From positions 1-36,933 of the forward strand of contig CAYZVJ010000023.1 in assembly GCA_964481765.1 (NCBI GenBank): a DNA stretch of 36,933 bases. The letters run 5' to 3'. How positions within the stretch are numbered: position 1 is the first letter of the stretch; each line of letters starts with the position of its first letter. A program made the position numbers and the translations under genes. This document shows, in pieces, positions 22,796 through 30,632 of this stretch. Origin of the DNA: G020353115 sp964481765. Lineage in GTDB: Bacteria > Bacteroidota > Bacteroidia > Bacteroidales > VadinHA17. The notes beneath the pieces were generated by a model. That model ran no database searches. It was not told the origin of the DNA and was given only the letters and a program-made list of their open reading frames with translations.

Positions 22796-23545
22796 TTACA
22801 GTTCAATAAACTCCGGAGTGTTACCGTTCGTCCCGTTGTGCCCGTTACCGGAAGCATCGGTTACTGACGTCGCGGATATGGCGGAAGAGAAAACGAGGTC
22901 GGGATCGCTGTCATCCACCGAACCGTAATAGTTTTTAATTTCTTTTGTTGTTAACACCCTTTGATACCATGCCTGGTGTGCGATGGTAACGCTGGTTTCC
23001 GAATAGATATCGCCAACCTGGTCTTTGGGTAACGCTTCCTGTCCTCCCCAGAAGAGGTTGTTATCATTCACTGAATCATCCATGGGATCAACCGTTACCG
23101 ATCCCCGGTGTACCCCGTCAATATAAAGATCCAGGGATTTCGTAGTATATGTATACTGAAAGCAGATGGTATACCATGTATCGGGAGTATAAGTGGACTC
23201 ATTAATCACGCTTATCCAGTTAGAGCCTTTTCTAACCCATGCATGGACCTTTGATTCATTAATTGAGATGGCGATATCACCCTCTTTGTCCACCCATGCT
23301 TTCCCCCGGAAGAAGTGCCAGCCATTAGAAGCACCGGATGTAAACTTCACGGTTTCAATGATCGACCAGTCGGAATCTTTGGTAAAATTCTCAAATGTTC
23401 CGAAATTGACATAATCTTCATCCACCTCATCCATTTTTACTACAAATCCACTGATTTCCTTATCCTGACAACTGTTAAATGAAAGAATAACCAGTCCTGT
23501 AAACAGGACCAGTATTGCCTTGGTTACTGATTGTTTAACACTCAT
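22796..23545 (-). CDS. LamG/concanavalin-like lipoprotein, copy 2
   Basis: 249-residue paralogue of the preceding lipoprotein. Signal peptide with lipobox LSFNSC; the acidic spacer is four residues shorter (QDKE). The same jelly-roll segments follow, with scattered substitutions (SGASNGWHFF, TWYTICFQYTYTTKSLDLYI, EALPKDQVGDIYSE); the final third is identical to copy 1. Likely anchored in the outer membrane or inner-membrane periplasmic face, with a binding role. Each copy keeps its own 3' palindrome and about 200 bases of similar leader, so both are probably expressed independently. A TAnnTTT(A/G)-like element occurs at the same place in both leaders. Confidence 0.85.
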   Translation of the reverse strand: MSVKQSVTKAILVLFTGLVILSFNSCQDKEISGFVVKMDEVDEDYVNFGTFENFTKDSDWSIIETVKFTSGASNGWHFFRGKAWVDKEGDIAISINESKVHAWVRKGSNWISVINESTYTPDTWYTICFQYTYTTKSLDLYIDGVHRGSVTVDPMDDSVNDNNLFWGGQEALPKDQVGDIYSETSVTIAHQAWYQRVLTTKEIKNYYGSVDDSDPDLVFSSAISATSVTDASGNGHNGTNGNTPEFIEL

Positions 23546-23607
23546 TTTTTAAGAATTTGGGTTAATAATTAATAAGAAACATAAAGGTATGAATATATCG
23601 TTTAAGA

Positions 23608-23745
23608 TCATGATTCAATACCATGTTCTCCGACAGTGTATTCCTTCAATATTTGGATCTCAGGGCTTATAAGCGGAGTTTCGCAGGTAGTTGTAATTTT
23701 TATATGAACACCTGGCACATTCCGGTCCAGGGAAGAATTTCCTGT
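23608..23745 (-). pseudogene. Possible 3' remnant of a gene upstream of LamG copy 2
   Basis: Second copy of the orphan protein tail described at 22502: the frame reads SSLDRNVPGVHIKITTT, CETPLISPEIQILKEYTVGE and HGIES, ending TGA at 23608. Similarity to unit 1 stops at about 23745, where unrelated DNA leading to the GH3 gene begins. That is where the original upstream gene was cut. Confidence 0.35.
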
Positions 23746-23842
23746 TGAACAGCAATGCATGTGGACCGATTTACAGCCTGTTTGTATACTTCTTCATTTA
23801 TCCGTAATTTTAATTTGCTTATAATTCCTAATTATAGATCCC

Positions 23843-26002
23843 ATGAAAAAATCGTTATTCATCATCATCTGCATTGTGGTTTGCTGCCCGTTTCTTTTGG
23901 CGCAGACCCATCCGTTTCAAAACACCGGTCTTTCCGACGACGAGCGGCTGGATAACCTGGTCTCCCTGATGACGCCGGACGAAAAGATCGCCCACCTCTC
24001 CCCCATGCTTCCGGGTATTCCCAGGCTGGAAGTAAAAGGTACCCGGATTGTGGAGGGACTGCATGGCCTGGCACTCAGTGGTCCGGCCAACTGGGCGGTT
24101 AAGGGCAAGGGAGAAGCACCCACAACCACTTTTCCCCAGGCGATCGGCCTGGCACAGATGTGGGATCCGGAACTCCACCAGAAGATTGCTGCCTGGGAAG
24201 CCTATGAGACCCGGTACCTGACGCAGAACCCGGACTATGCAAGCGCCGGGCTGATCGTGCTTGCACCCAATGCCGACCTGGGCAGGGATATCCGGTGGGG
24301 TCGCACCGAAGAGTGTTATGGCGAAGATGCTTTCCTGGCATCCGTCCTGGCGGCTGCCTATGTGAAAGGGCTACAGGGGGATCATCCGCGGTACTGGAAA
24401 ACAGCCTCCCTCATGAAACATTTCCTGGCGAACAGCAACGAAAACAACCGCTTCATCAACTCGTCGGATTTTGATGAACGGCTGTTCCGTGAGTATTACT
24501 CCTATGCCTTTTACAAAGGAGTGGTTGAAGGCGGATCCCGTGCATACATGGCTGCCTATAACAAATACAACGGCATTCCCTGCACGGTCCATCCCGTGCT
24601 GAAAGAGGTCACGGTAAACGAATGGGGACAAAACGGGATCATCTGCACCGATGGTGGAGCATTCAGGCAACTGGTAAACACGCATAAATACTACAGCGAT
24701 TTTCCGGAAGCGGCAGCAGCCTGCATCAAGGCAGGCATTACCATGTTCCTGGATTTCTATCAACCGGCACTGAAGGAAGCACTGAAAGAAGGGCTTGTTA
24801 CAGAAGCAGAAATCGATGGAGCAGTGCGCGGGACGTTGCGGGTGATGCTCAAACTGGGGCTCCTTGACAACAACCCGGAGAATCCCTATGCCGGCATTGG
24901 TATTGAAGACACCATCCGACCATGGACCAAACCCGAAGCAAGGACTCTGGCACGGGAAGCAACGGTAAAGTCGATCGTGCTGATGAAAAACACCGGATTG
25001 TTACCGCTCAATAAGGAAGCCGTTAACTCCATTGCAGTCATCGGACCCAGTGCCAACCTGGTTGTTTCAGACTGGTATGCGGGTACTCCACCCTACACGG
25101 TCTCCATACTGGACGGCATCCGGAATGCCGTTGGTAATCGCGTTGAAGTACGGTATGCAGCAAGCAACATGGCTGATTCAGCCATCATCGCTGCCCGTGA
25201 GTCGGATATTGCCATCGTTTGTGTGGGAAACCACCCGTTGAGCTATGGCCTGGGCTGGGGTGTGAATCATGTTGCCAGCGATGGCCGTGAAGCAGTCGAC
25301 CGCCAGGCAATTTCCCTGGAACAGGAAGACCTGGTAAAACTGGTGAAAGCTGCCAATCCGAATACGGTGCTGATCCTGGTATCCAGCTTCCCCTACGCGA
25401 TTTCATGGTCAAAAGAGAATGTTCCGGCGATTCTGCACGTTACCCAATCGAGCCAGGAAATGGGGAATGGTGTGGCAGACATACTCTTCGGAGCAGTAAG
25501 CCCGGCCGGACGCCTGGTACAAACCTGGTCAGCCTCCATCGACCACCTGTTGCCCATACTGGATTACAACATCCGCAACGGACGGACCTACATGTATGAC
25601 CGGCACGAACCGCTCTTTCCATTCGGTCACGGCCTGAGTTACACTTCTTTTGAATATGCTGACCTTACGATGGACCGGAAAATCATTGGGGATGGAGGGG
25701 TTGTTAACCTGTCCCTTACCGTGAAAAACACCGGTTCAATGAGCAGTGATGAGGTCGTACAGCTCTATGTGAGCTTTCCCTATTCGAAGGTAGAACGACC
25801 GGTTAAGGAATTGAAGGGATTCAAACGTGTCCACATCCCGGTCGGTGAAAGCATAACGGTAACCATTCCAATAAAAGGCAATGAGCTCAGGTACTGGAAT
25901 ACTGATGAACATGCTTTTATGCTGGAACCGGGTCAGGTACATGTGATGGTTGGCGCCTCTTCCGGAGATATCCGGTTGACAGGAAGCCTGGAAGTGAAGT
26001 GA
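23843..26002 (+). CDS. Secreted glycoside hydrolase family 3 (beta-glucosidase/xylosidase type)
   Basis: 719 residues: signal peptide (KKSLFIIICIVVCCPFLLAQ), GH3 TIM-barrel domain (about 30-360) with MKHFLANSNE (191-200) and the nucleophile Asp270 in NGIICTDGGAF, alpha/beta sandwich domain (about 370-600, VKSIVLMKNTGLLPL, FGAVSPAGRLVQTW), and a C-terminal fibronectin-III-like domain (from about 625, EVVQLYVSFPYSKVERPVKE). A likely acid/base Glu lies in ISLEQEDLV. GH3 enzymes remove terminal beta-linked glucose or xylose. The substrate is not fixed by sequence, but the GH26 gene converging on it suggests hemicellulose. It is transcribed opposite to its neighbours, with no TonB/SusCD genes in view. 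Confidence 0.93.
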   Translation: MKKSLFIIICIVVCCPFLLAQTHPFQNTGLSDDERLDNLVSLMTPDEKIAHLSPMLPGIPRLEVKGTRIVEGLHGLALSGPANWAVKGKGEAPTTTFPQAIGLAQMWDPELHQKIAAWEAYETRYLTQNPDYASAGLIVLAPNADLGRDIRWGRTEECYGEDAFLASVLAAAYVKGLQGDHPRYWKTASLMKHFLANSNENNRFINSSDFDERLFREYYSYAFYKGVVEGGSRAYMAAYNKYNGIPCTVHPVLKEVTVNEWGQNGIICTDGGAFRQLVNTHKYYSDFPEAAAACIKAGITMFLDFYQPALKEALKEGLVTEAEIDGAVRGTLRVMLKLGLLDNNPENPYAGIGIEDTIRPWTKPEARTLAREATVKSIVLMKNTGLLPLNKEAVNSIAVIGPSANLVVSDWYAGTPPYTVSILDGIRNAVGNRVEVRYAASNMADSAIIAARESDIAIVCVGNHPLSYGLGWGVNHVASDGREAVDRQAISLEQEDLVKLVKAANPNTVLILVSSFPYAISWSKENVPAILHVTQSSQEMGNGVADILFGAVSPAGRLVQTWSASIDHLLPILDYNIRNGRTYMYDRHEPLFPFGHGLSYTSFEYADLTMDRKIIGDGGVVNLSLTVKNTGSMSSDEVVQLYVSFPYSKVERPVKELKGFKRVHIPVGESITVTIPIKGNELRYWNTDEHAFMLEPGQVHVMVGASSGDIRLTGSLEVK

Positions 26003-26074
26003 TTCAGTTATATGTTATACGTTATACGTTGATAAGAGGATGAAAAAAGTTATTGGGTTACATCAAAGTACTCA

Positions 26075-26165
26075 ATCCCGTAGGGATGCCTATGGCATAA
26101 CCTAATAACCATAAATAACCATCCCGAAATCGATTTTTGGTTGAGGGATCAAATAACCATCGTAT
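26075..26165. repeat. Small palindromes and repeated ATAACCAT between GH3 and GH26
   Basis: ATCCCGTAGGGAT (26075-26087) and ATGCCTATGGCAT (26086-26098) are two overlapping 5-3-5 palindromes. Three copies of ATAACCAT follow (first near 26103, last ending about 26161, seven bases before the GH26 stop). ATCCCGTAGGGAT-type motifs are common intergenic repeats in Bacteroidota genomes. The block sits where the GH26 reading frame ends prematurely. Confidence 0.6.
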
Positions 26166-26167
26166 AC

Positions 26168-27082
26168 CTATTGCTTCTCATAAACCAGCGTCACCCTGTT
26201 TTCTTCACCCAGAACAACCGGTTTTCCCTCTGATAGCGCCATCAGGCTGTCGTAATAGGCCTGGTTGAAATCACTGCCATACACATCGAGTGAGAGGATA
26301 TCCAGGTAATCGTTCCCGGGATAGAAATTGGAAAATTGCCTAATGGGTGTACTGGGCCGGTCAACACTCCAGACCCAGACCAGGTTATTCAAGTGATGGT
26401 AATTTACCATGCGGTCGTATAACTGGCAATAGAGGTCAATTGTACTGTATTCCCCGACTCGACCACCCCACCAGAACCAGTCACCATTCATCTCATGGTA
26501 GGGTCTCCACAGCACCGGTACGTTCGCATCCCGGAGTTTTTTCAGGTAAACAGCCACTGAGTCGACCTGTGCTGCCCACCGGTTATACAATCGTGTACCG
26601 GGTGTTAACACCTCTTTGAACTGTTCATCCAGCAGCTGTCCCTGGACACTTGCCAGCGAATCGCGAGCCACCGGTCCACGTGGCTGAAAGATAACCGGTT
26701 CATCCGCTGTTGGCGGTACAGCATGCCAGCAGATGGTGATAATGGAGCCTTTTTTATGTTGCCTGATGGCTTCCTTTACAATATCGGGCCGTGCCAGGTA
26801 GGAATCGGTATCTCCATCTTCAGCAAAGCCCATATCCGTGCTCCAGACAGCAGGAGTTTGCGCGGTGTACCTGGCAGCAAACCGGCTGTTCCGGTCTTTT
26901 GTGTTGGGATAATTGTGCTGGCCGGTAAGCGTATAGTTGCCGGATATCCGGTAAAACAGATCAAGCAACGCCTTTGCTTCCGGTGTGGCATTCGGATTTA
27001 CAGGATCATTTGCAAGGATATTTAATGAATTGACAATTAATACAATAATTAAGATTACATTCATTAATGATTTAAGTCTCAT
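26168..27082 (-). CDS. Secreted GH26 mannanase-like protein, C-terminally truncated
   Basis: 304 residues with a signal peptide (about 1-24). The GH26 barrel is clear: GNYTLTGQHNYPN, AVWSTDMGFAEDGD, ITICWHAVPP, the acid/base Glu197 in WRPYHEMNGDWFWWG, VWVWSVDRP, DILSLDVYGSD, and a GKPVVLGE segment placing the nucleophile at Glu293. Family members (endo-beta-1,4-mannanase and relatives) normally run 35-50 residues further, through the tryptophan-rich last beta-strand and helix. Here the chain ends NRVTLVYEKQ, which looks like the end of another protein. So this is probably a deletion product with doubtful activity. It converges with GH3 across a repeat-rich spacer. Confidence 0.85.
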   Translation of the reverse strand: MRLKSLMNVILIIVLIVNSLNILANDPVNPNATPEAKALLDLFYRISGNYTLTGQHNYPNTKDRNSRFAARYTAQTPAVWSTDMGFAEDGDTDSYLARPDIVKEAIRQHKKGSIITICWHAVPPTADEPVIFQPRGPVARDSLASVQGQLLDEQFKEVLTPGTRLYNRWAAQVDSVAVYLKKLRDANVPVLWRPYHEMNGDWFWWGGRVGEYSTIDLYCQLYDRMVNYHHLNNLVWVWSVDRPSTPIRQFSNFYPGNDYLDILSLDVYGSDFNQAYYDSLMALSEGKPVVLGEENRVTLVYEKQ

Positions 27083-27182
27083 CGTGCCTCTTCTTTAGTC
27101 TAAATCGAACTCACGATAAATTATTCTTTTGGATAGCCGACCGGATGGTTCATCATCATATGCTGTAAATCGCTCAACTGTT

Positions 27183-28000
27183 TCATGACAGGGCATTTTT
27201 ACAAAATTCAACACACCTACTGACCTCTTTTATCGGATCGGAATCTTCGGGAACCGGGTATTCCAGCTCGATATCACACTGGACATCCCATTTTTTCTGT
27301 TTGATCAGCCGGAGTATTTCAGCGACCTGTGCATCCCCTTCACCGAAAGGAACGGTTTTCCCGTCGAAGGTCCGGTCTTTCAGATGAATGGTCAGCAGCC
27401 GTCCCTGGTCACCCAGTTCCTCTACCAGTGACAACGCAGATACTACGTTTCCAGTGGCATAATGGCCGATATCCAGGTTTGACATGATGCCTTTGCCAAA
27501 GGAGAAGTACGGATCGCTTCAAATTTATCCATTGAAGAGACGGTTTTTCGCCAGGTAACCAGTTCTTCCTGTTTGTCAGCGATTATTTTCTGCAGCTCGG
27601 GAGTCATTTGAAAGCGGGGCCGTCGCTGGTCACCTTGTGCAACACTATCCTGGGGTTCAGGTGGATGTTCCTTCCTGTAATCTGCTATGATTTGCATAAA
27701 GTCTGCTTTTGGAGCCCCTGCCGATTCCTCGATCGGTCCTGACATCAGTTCGCAGGAGCTCAATCCTGATTTCAACAGGTAATCCAGTGTTTCTTCCGCG
27801 CTCGTTCCCGGCAGGCTGCGGTAACTATAGGTTATCGCTCCGATCTGTACGCCTCCGAAAACCGAATCAGGCTTTTCCAGTCTTATCCAGGGATTACCCC
27901 TGGCTATCCGGGGAATAAAAGGATAGGCGGCTGCTACTGCCGCAATGCCGATAAACCTGCGGCGGTCTATCTGTCCATTCAGTTTTATTTTTTTGTTCAT
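27183..28000 (-). pseudogene. Tat-exported sugar phosphate isomerase/epimerase, internal deletion with frameshift
   Basis: Two frames together make one xylose-isomerase-like TIM-barrel protein. The first (28000 to about 27515) has a twin-arginine leader DRRRFIGIAAVAAAYPF, then FGGVQIGAITYSYRSLPG and SSCELMSGPIEE, up to WRKTVSSMDKFEAIR. The second (about 27510 to 27183) reads YFSFGKGI, SNLDIGHYATGN, LLTIHLKDRTFDGKTVPFGE and QCDIELEYPVPEDSDPI. Intact relatives are about 320-350 residues; here roughly 265 remain and the middle barrel strands with most metal ligands are gone. The first frame runs on out of phase to a stop at 27443. Either a real deletion or an assembly error; non-functional as given. 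Confidence 0.8.
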
Positions 28001-28086
28001 GATCTTGTGTGTATCTTGTTCTTACGTTGAATCCGGAAAGATTTAATCGATGGGTACGTTCTGGTGAATGTACTCACTTTTGCAGA

Positions 28087-28731
28087 TTAATCAAAATGTT
28101 CAGAATTATGGACAAACTCATAAATTTGTCCAGCTTTCCGCGTACCAATCCCTTTGATTTGAATCAACTCATCCCGGGACAAATTTATGACACGCTCAAT
28201 AGAGTTATACTTTTCCAATAACCGGAGAGCCAATAAAGGGCCAACCTCCGGAAGGCCCTGAACAAACCAGAGTTTTCTGCTGCTTATTCGTTTTGGTTTA
28301 TAACCGGATCGCACAACCGCCACCTTAGCCAGTGCTGTTTGTTGTCCTGCCATGATTAACATATCCACAGTTTCTTCTTTACTCTCAGTAATTAACACAG
28401 GGATTTGCCATGCAACCGATACAGACAGGATGGCTCCTTTGATTGCTTTCGAACTAATCCTGTGCCGCGTTTGAAAAGGATTACCTTCAATGATAAGCAA
28501 TGGATATTCATTGTACCTTTTTATTTTTTGACATTGTAAAAACAGACGGTTTGCAATGAGTGACTGTACGAAATCTTCCTTTGTTTTTCTTTCAACCAGG
28601 ATTTTCTTGTTAATAAAATAATCACCGCTTCCCAATGCCCTGTATTCCATTACTATTTTTCGATCAATCAATAAATCAGGTATTCCGGAGGCTTTTTCCC
28701 TGAAATCCGCTACTATTCTTACATTTTCCAT
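28087..28731 (-). CDS. XPF/ERCC4-type structure-specific nuclease with helix-hairpin-helix domain
   Basis: 214 residues from the ATG at 28729-28731. The N-terminal ERCC4 nuclease domain carries the complete signature: D9-F-R11-E12, G36-D-Y38 and V-E47-R-K49-T followed by D/F and SLIANRLFLQCQKIKRYNEY, then LLIIEGNPF. The C-terminus (about 160-210) is a double helix-hairpin-helix: GLPEVGPLLALRLLEKYNSI and IKGIGTRKAGQIYEF. This is the helicase-less architecture of crenarchaeal XPF, which cuts branched DNA such as flaps and forks as a dimer. Such proteins are uncommon in bacteria. It stands alone between unrelated genes, with no helicase or PCNA-type partner in view. Confidence 0.9.
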   Translation of the reverse strand: MENVRIVADFREKASGIPDLLIDRKIVMEYRALGSGDYFINKKILVERKTKEDFVQSLIANRLFLQCQKIKRYNEYPLLIIEGNPFQTRHRISSKAIKGAILSVSVAWQIPVLITESKEETVDMLIMAGQQTALAKVAVVRSGYKPKRISSRKLWFVQGLPEVGPLLALRLLEKYNSIERVINLSRDELIQIKGIGTRKAGQIYEFVHNSEHFD

Positions 28732-28907
28732 TTTGATCCTCAATTTGGAACTAACAATTCCATAATTAGAATATATTTACGATTAATGCAAAAATATTAT
28801 TGGTTATTCCTTTTTAGGATATCGGGTTTAAAACATGCTGATAATTTCTTGATGAAGCATCAAAGAGAGGCATTATTTCACAGGGTTATCCGGGGTTATT
28901 AATAATT

Positions 28908-28924
28908 GTACCCCGTCGGGGTAC
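28908..28924. repeat. Perfect palindrome GTACCCCGTCGGGGTAC
   Basis: An 8-1-8 inverted repeat between the convergent-spaced C_GCAxxG gene 3' end (28959) and the ERCC4 gene upstream region. Short CCCCGTCGGGG palindromes of this kind occur repeatedly in Bacteroidota intergenic DNA. It could act in termination for the C_GCAxxG gene, but no T-run follows. Confidence 0.55.
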
Positions 28925-28958
28925 TTATTATCCTATGAGAAAAACGATTGATTTCATC

Positions 28959-29528
28959 TCATGCTTCAGCAGTCAGCAGTTCTTCCAGCTTCAGGGCAAC
29001 CCGTTGCAGCATCCGGTTGAAATTTTCAGGATCCCAGGAGTATCGGGGCCGGAGCTCATAACAGTGGTATGGTGCCCGTTCCTCCCACCATTCCCAGTAA
29101 TTGCGGGTTGCATCCCGTACGAATGCTGAACGCTTCTCCTGTTCTTCAAACAGGATATCGGCAGCCATTCCGATCGACATGAATCCACCCGTGAGCAATC
29201 CGCACAGGTCATATCGCTGGATACCACCGCCAAAACTGGCTGCAAAGCATGCCAGCTCATCCGGTTTATCAAAAAACCGCAACGAGGCCAACAAAGCCTT
29301 CTGTGCACAGCTCCCCCCTTCAATTTCAACAATAATTTTCGCCATTCGGGACTTTTCAATCGCTCTTTTTTCCTCTTTCGTGAACTCATCCCAGAGCTTC
29401 ACACCACCTGTTTTTGCTGCGGGCATCAGGCTTGATGCTTCCTTAAATGAGGTGAACACGCCACCGAGTGCCAATAAAGAAGCGGTGCCAAGGAAGTATC
29501 TTCTTGAAAAAGATGATTCGTTTTTCAT
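28959..29528 (-). CDS. Tat-exported C_GCAxxG_C_C family protein
   Basis: 189 residues with a twin-arginine leader (SRRYFLGTASLLALGGVF). The body has the conserved Cys pattern of the C_GCAxxG_C_C family: GGSCAQKALLAS, LACFAASFGGGIQRYDLCGL, LTGGFMSIGM. This family contains predicted redox proteins, some resembling split-Soret cytochromes; biochemical function is largely unknown. The Tat leader implies export in a folded state, probably with a bound cofactor. The C-terminal third (NYWEWWEERAPYHCYELRPR) is rich in aromatic residues. No partner redox gene is adjacent. It ends 34 bases after a palindrome at 28908-28924 when read on the plus strand. Confidence 0.8.
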   Translation of the reverse strand: MKNESSFSRRYFLGTASLLALGGVFTSFKEASSLMPAAKTGGVKLWDEFTKEEKRAIEKSRMAKIIVEIEGGSCAQKALLASLRFFDKPDELACFAASFGGGIQRYDLCGLLTGGFMSIGMAADILFEEQEKRSAFVRDATRNYWEWWEERAPYHCYELRPRYSWDPENFNRMLQRVALKLEELLTAEA

Positions 29529-29692
29529 GACTTGGATTGTTGAATCGTTAATTGAAAAATGTTAACTGTATTTTTTTGATATATGTTAACGATCTTTTTT
29601 ACCGAGGACCGAGCACCCAGCACCAATTAACACTCACTTCTCTCTTTCTCCCCCTCTCACAGTCTCACAGTCCCTCCCTCTCCCATCCTCTC

Positions 29693-29720
29693 ATCCTTTA
29701 TCCTTCATCCTTTATCCTTC
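29693..29720. repeat. 14-bp tandem repeat across the HEAT-gene stop codon
   Basis: ATCCTTTATCCTTC occurs twice in tandem. The stop codon and last five codons of the HEAT-repeat gene lie inside it. Further pyrimidine-rich simple sequence (TCTCACAG twice, runs of TCCC) fills 29640-29692. Confidence 0.6.
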
Positions 29721-30630
29721 GAATCACCCAATCCGCATTTTTTACAACCAGGGGATTGGAGTCATTCAACAGTTCCTTCATCGCGGGCAGCACCTGATCT
29801 CCCGGCATGCGGCTTAATCCGACAGCTGCTTCGTTATAGACCAGCCAGGAGGGATCACGCAGCGCGTCCATAAGCAATGGCAGTGATTCCTGCAGCTCCC
29901 TGTTTCCCATAATGTATACAATTCGCCAGCGTACCTCTTCAGGAGTTTCAGTCTGGTTATACAGGTCGACCAGTTTCTCCGGAATGATATGACGGGTTGT
30001 AACCAGGCTGTCCATTGCCAGGTTGGCGGTCATCCAGTCTCCGGTTTGAAGGCCCTTCATGTACCACGTGGTGGTCTCACCCGGACGCAGTCGTACCAGT
30101 CTCAACAGGGCTTGCTGCTTAAGGTATCCATCATTGGCCTGATAGATCTCCCTGTACGCCCGGTATGCCAGAGCCGTATCGCTGGTAACCAGGATATCGG
30201 CAATATTCGACCGGAACCACTCATCGGATGACTCATTGTATACTGTCCAGAGTTCCTCGCTTGCATAGGAAAGATCGTGTCCCTTCAGGCCAATGGTTAC
30301 CTGGTTTCGCAGTGTGGGATCTTCACTCCGGTCGGTCAATAATTTCATTGCAGTTTTTATGTAGCTGTCAGAATGAATATCGTTCAGGGTCATGGCTGCA
30401 ATCCGCCGTGTCCACTGTCCCAGGCTTTTATCTTCAAGCAGGGCAACGAGTGCCGGAACGGCGGGTTCACCGATCCGGATGAATTCCCGGGCATACTCAT
30501 TCCACTCACGATGCGCTCCCTTGAATAAAACAATCAGTGAATCGATCTCCTGTTGTTGGGTTTGTGCCGATCCATCCGTAAAGGAGCATGTAAGTGAAAG
30601 TATCAGCAGTAAGGTGAGGCAATGTCTCAT
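29698..30630 (-). CDS. Exported HEAT-repeat protein
   Basis: 310 residues with an N-terminal signal peptide (RHCLTLLLILSLTCSFTDGSAQ; a Cys at position 15 could make it a lipoprotein, but the context is not a clear lipobox). The rest is alpha-helical with HEAT-type units, clearest at FIRIGEPAVPALVALLEDKS, ESLPLLMDALRDPSWLVYNE and QVLPAMKELLNDSNPLVVKN. HEAT solenoids bind partner proteins. It starts two bases after the stop of the upstream lipoprotein gene (30633), so the pair is an operon and probably works together. The last codons lie within a 14-bp tandem repeat. Confidence 0.82.
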   Translation of the reverse strand: MRHCLTLLLILSLTCSFTDGSAQTQQQEIDSLIVLFKGAHREWNEYAREFIRIGEPAVPALVALLEDKSLGQWTRRIAAMTLNDIHSDSYIKTAMKLLTDRSEDPTLRNQVTIGLKGHDLSYASEELWTVYNESSDEWFRSNIADILVTSDTALAYRAYREIYQANDGYLKQQALLRLVRLRPGETTTWYMKGLQTGDWMTANLAMDSLVTTRHIIPEKLVDLYNQTETPEEVRWRIVYIMGNRELQESLPLLMDALRDPSWLVYNEAAVGLSRMPGDQVLPAMKELLNDSNPLVVKNADWVIRRIKDEG

Positions 30631-30632
30631 GG

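Larger units (their letters stand above)
21617..23745. repeat. Tandem duplication of about 1.1 kb carrying the LamG lipoprotein
   Basis: Unit 1 runs from 21617 to about 22650 and unit 2 from 22736 to about 23745. Each holds, in the same order, the 15-bp-stem palindrome, a LamG lipoprotein gene on the minus strand, and about 200 bases of similar upstream DNA with the tail of another reading frame. Long stretches, especially the 3' third of the gene, are identical between units, so the duplication is recent or kept uniform by gene conversion. Roughly 85 bases of unrelated DNA separate the units. Confidence 0.9.

Noticed and set aside
27121..27186. 21-codon ORF overlapping the stop of the broken isomerase
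   Set aside because: Too short, no recognisable family; the ATGA overlap alone is weak evidence.
29101..29565. 154-codon plus-strand ORF opposite the C_GCAxxG gene
   Set aside because: The minus strand has a Tat leader and a conserved Cys pattern, so the plus-strand frame is a shadow.
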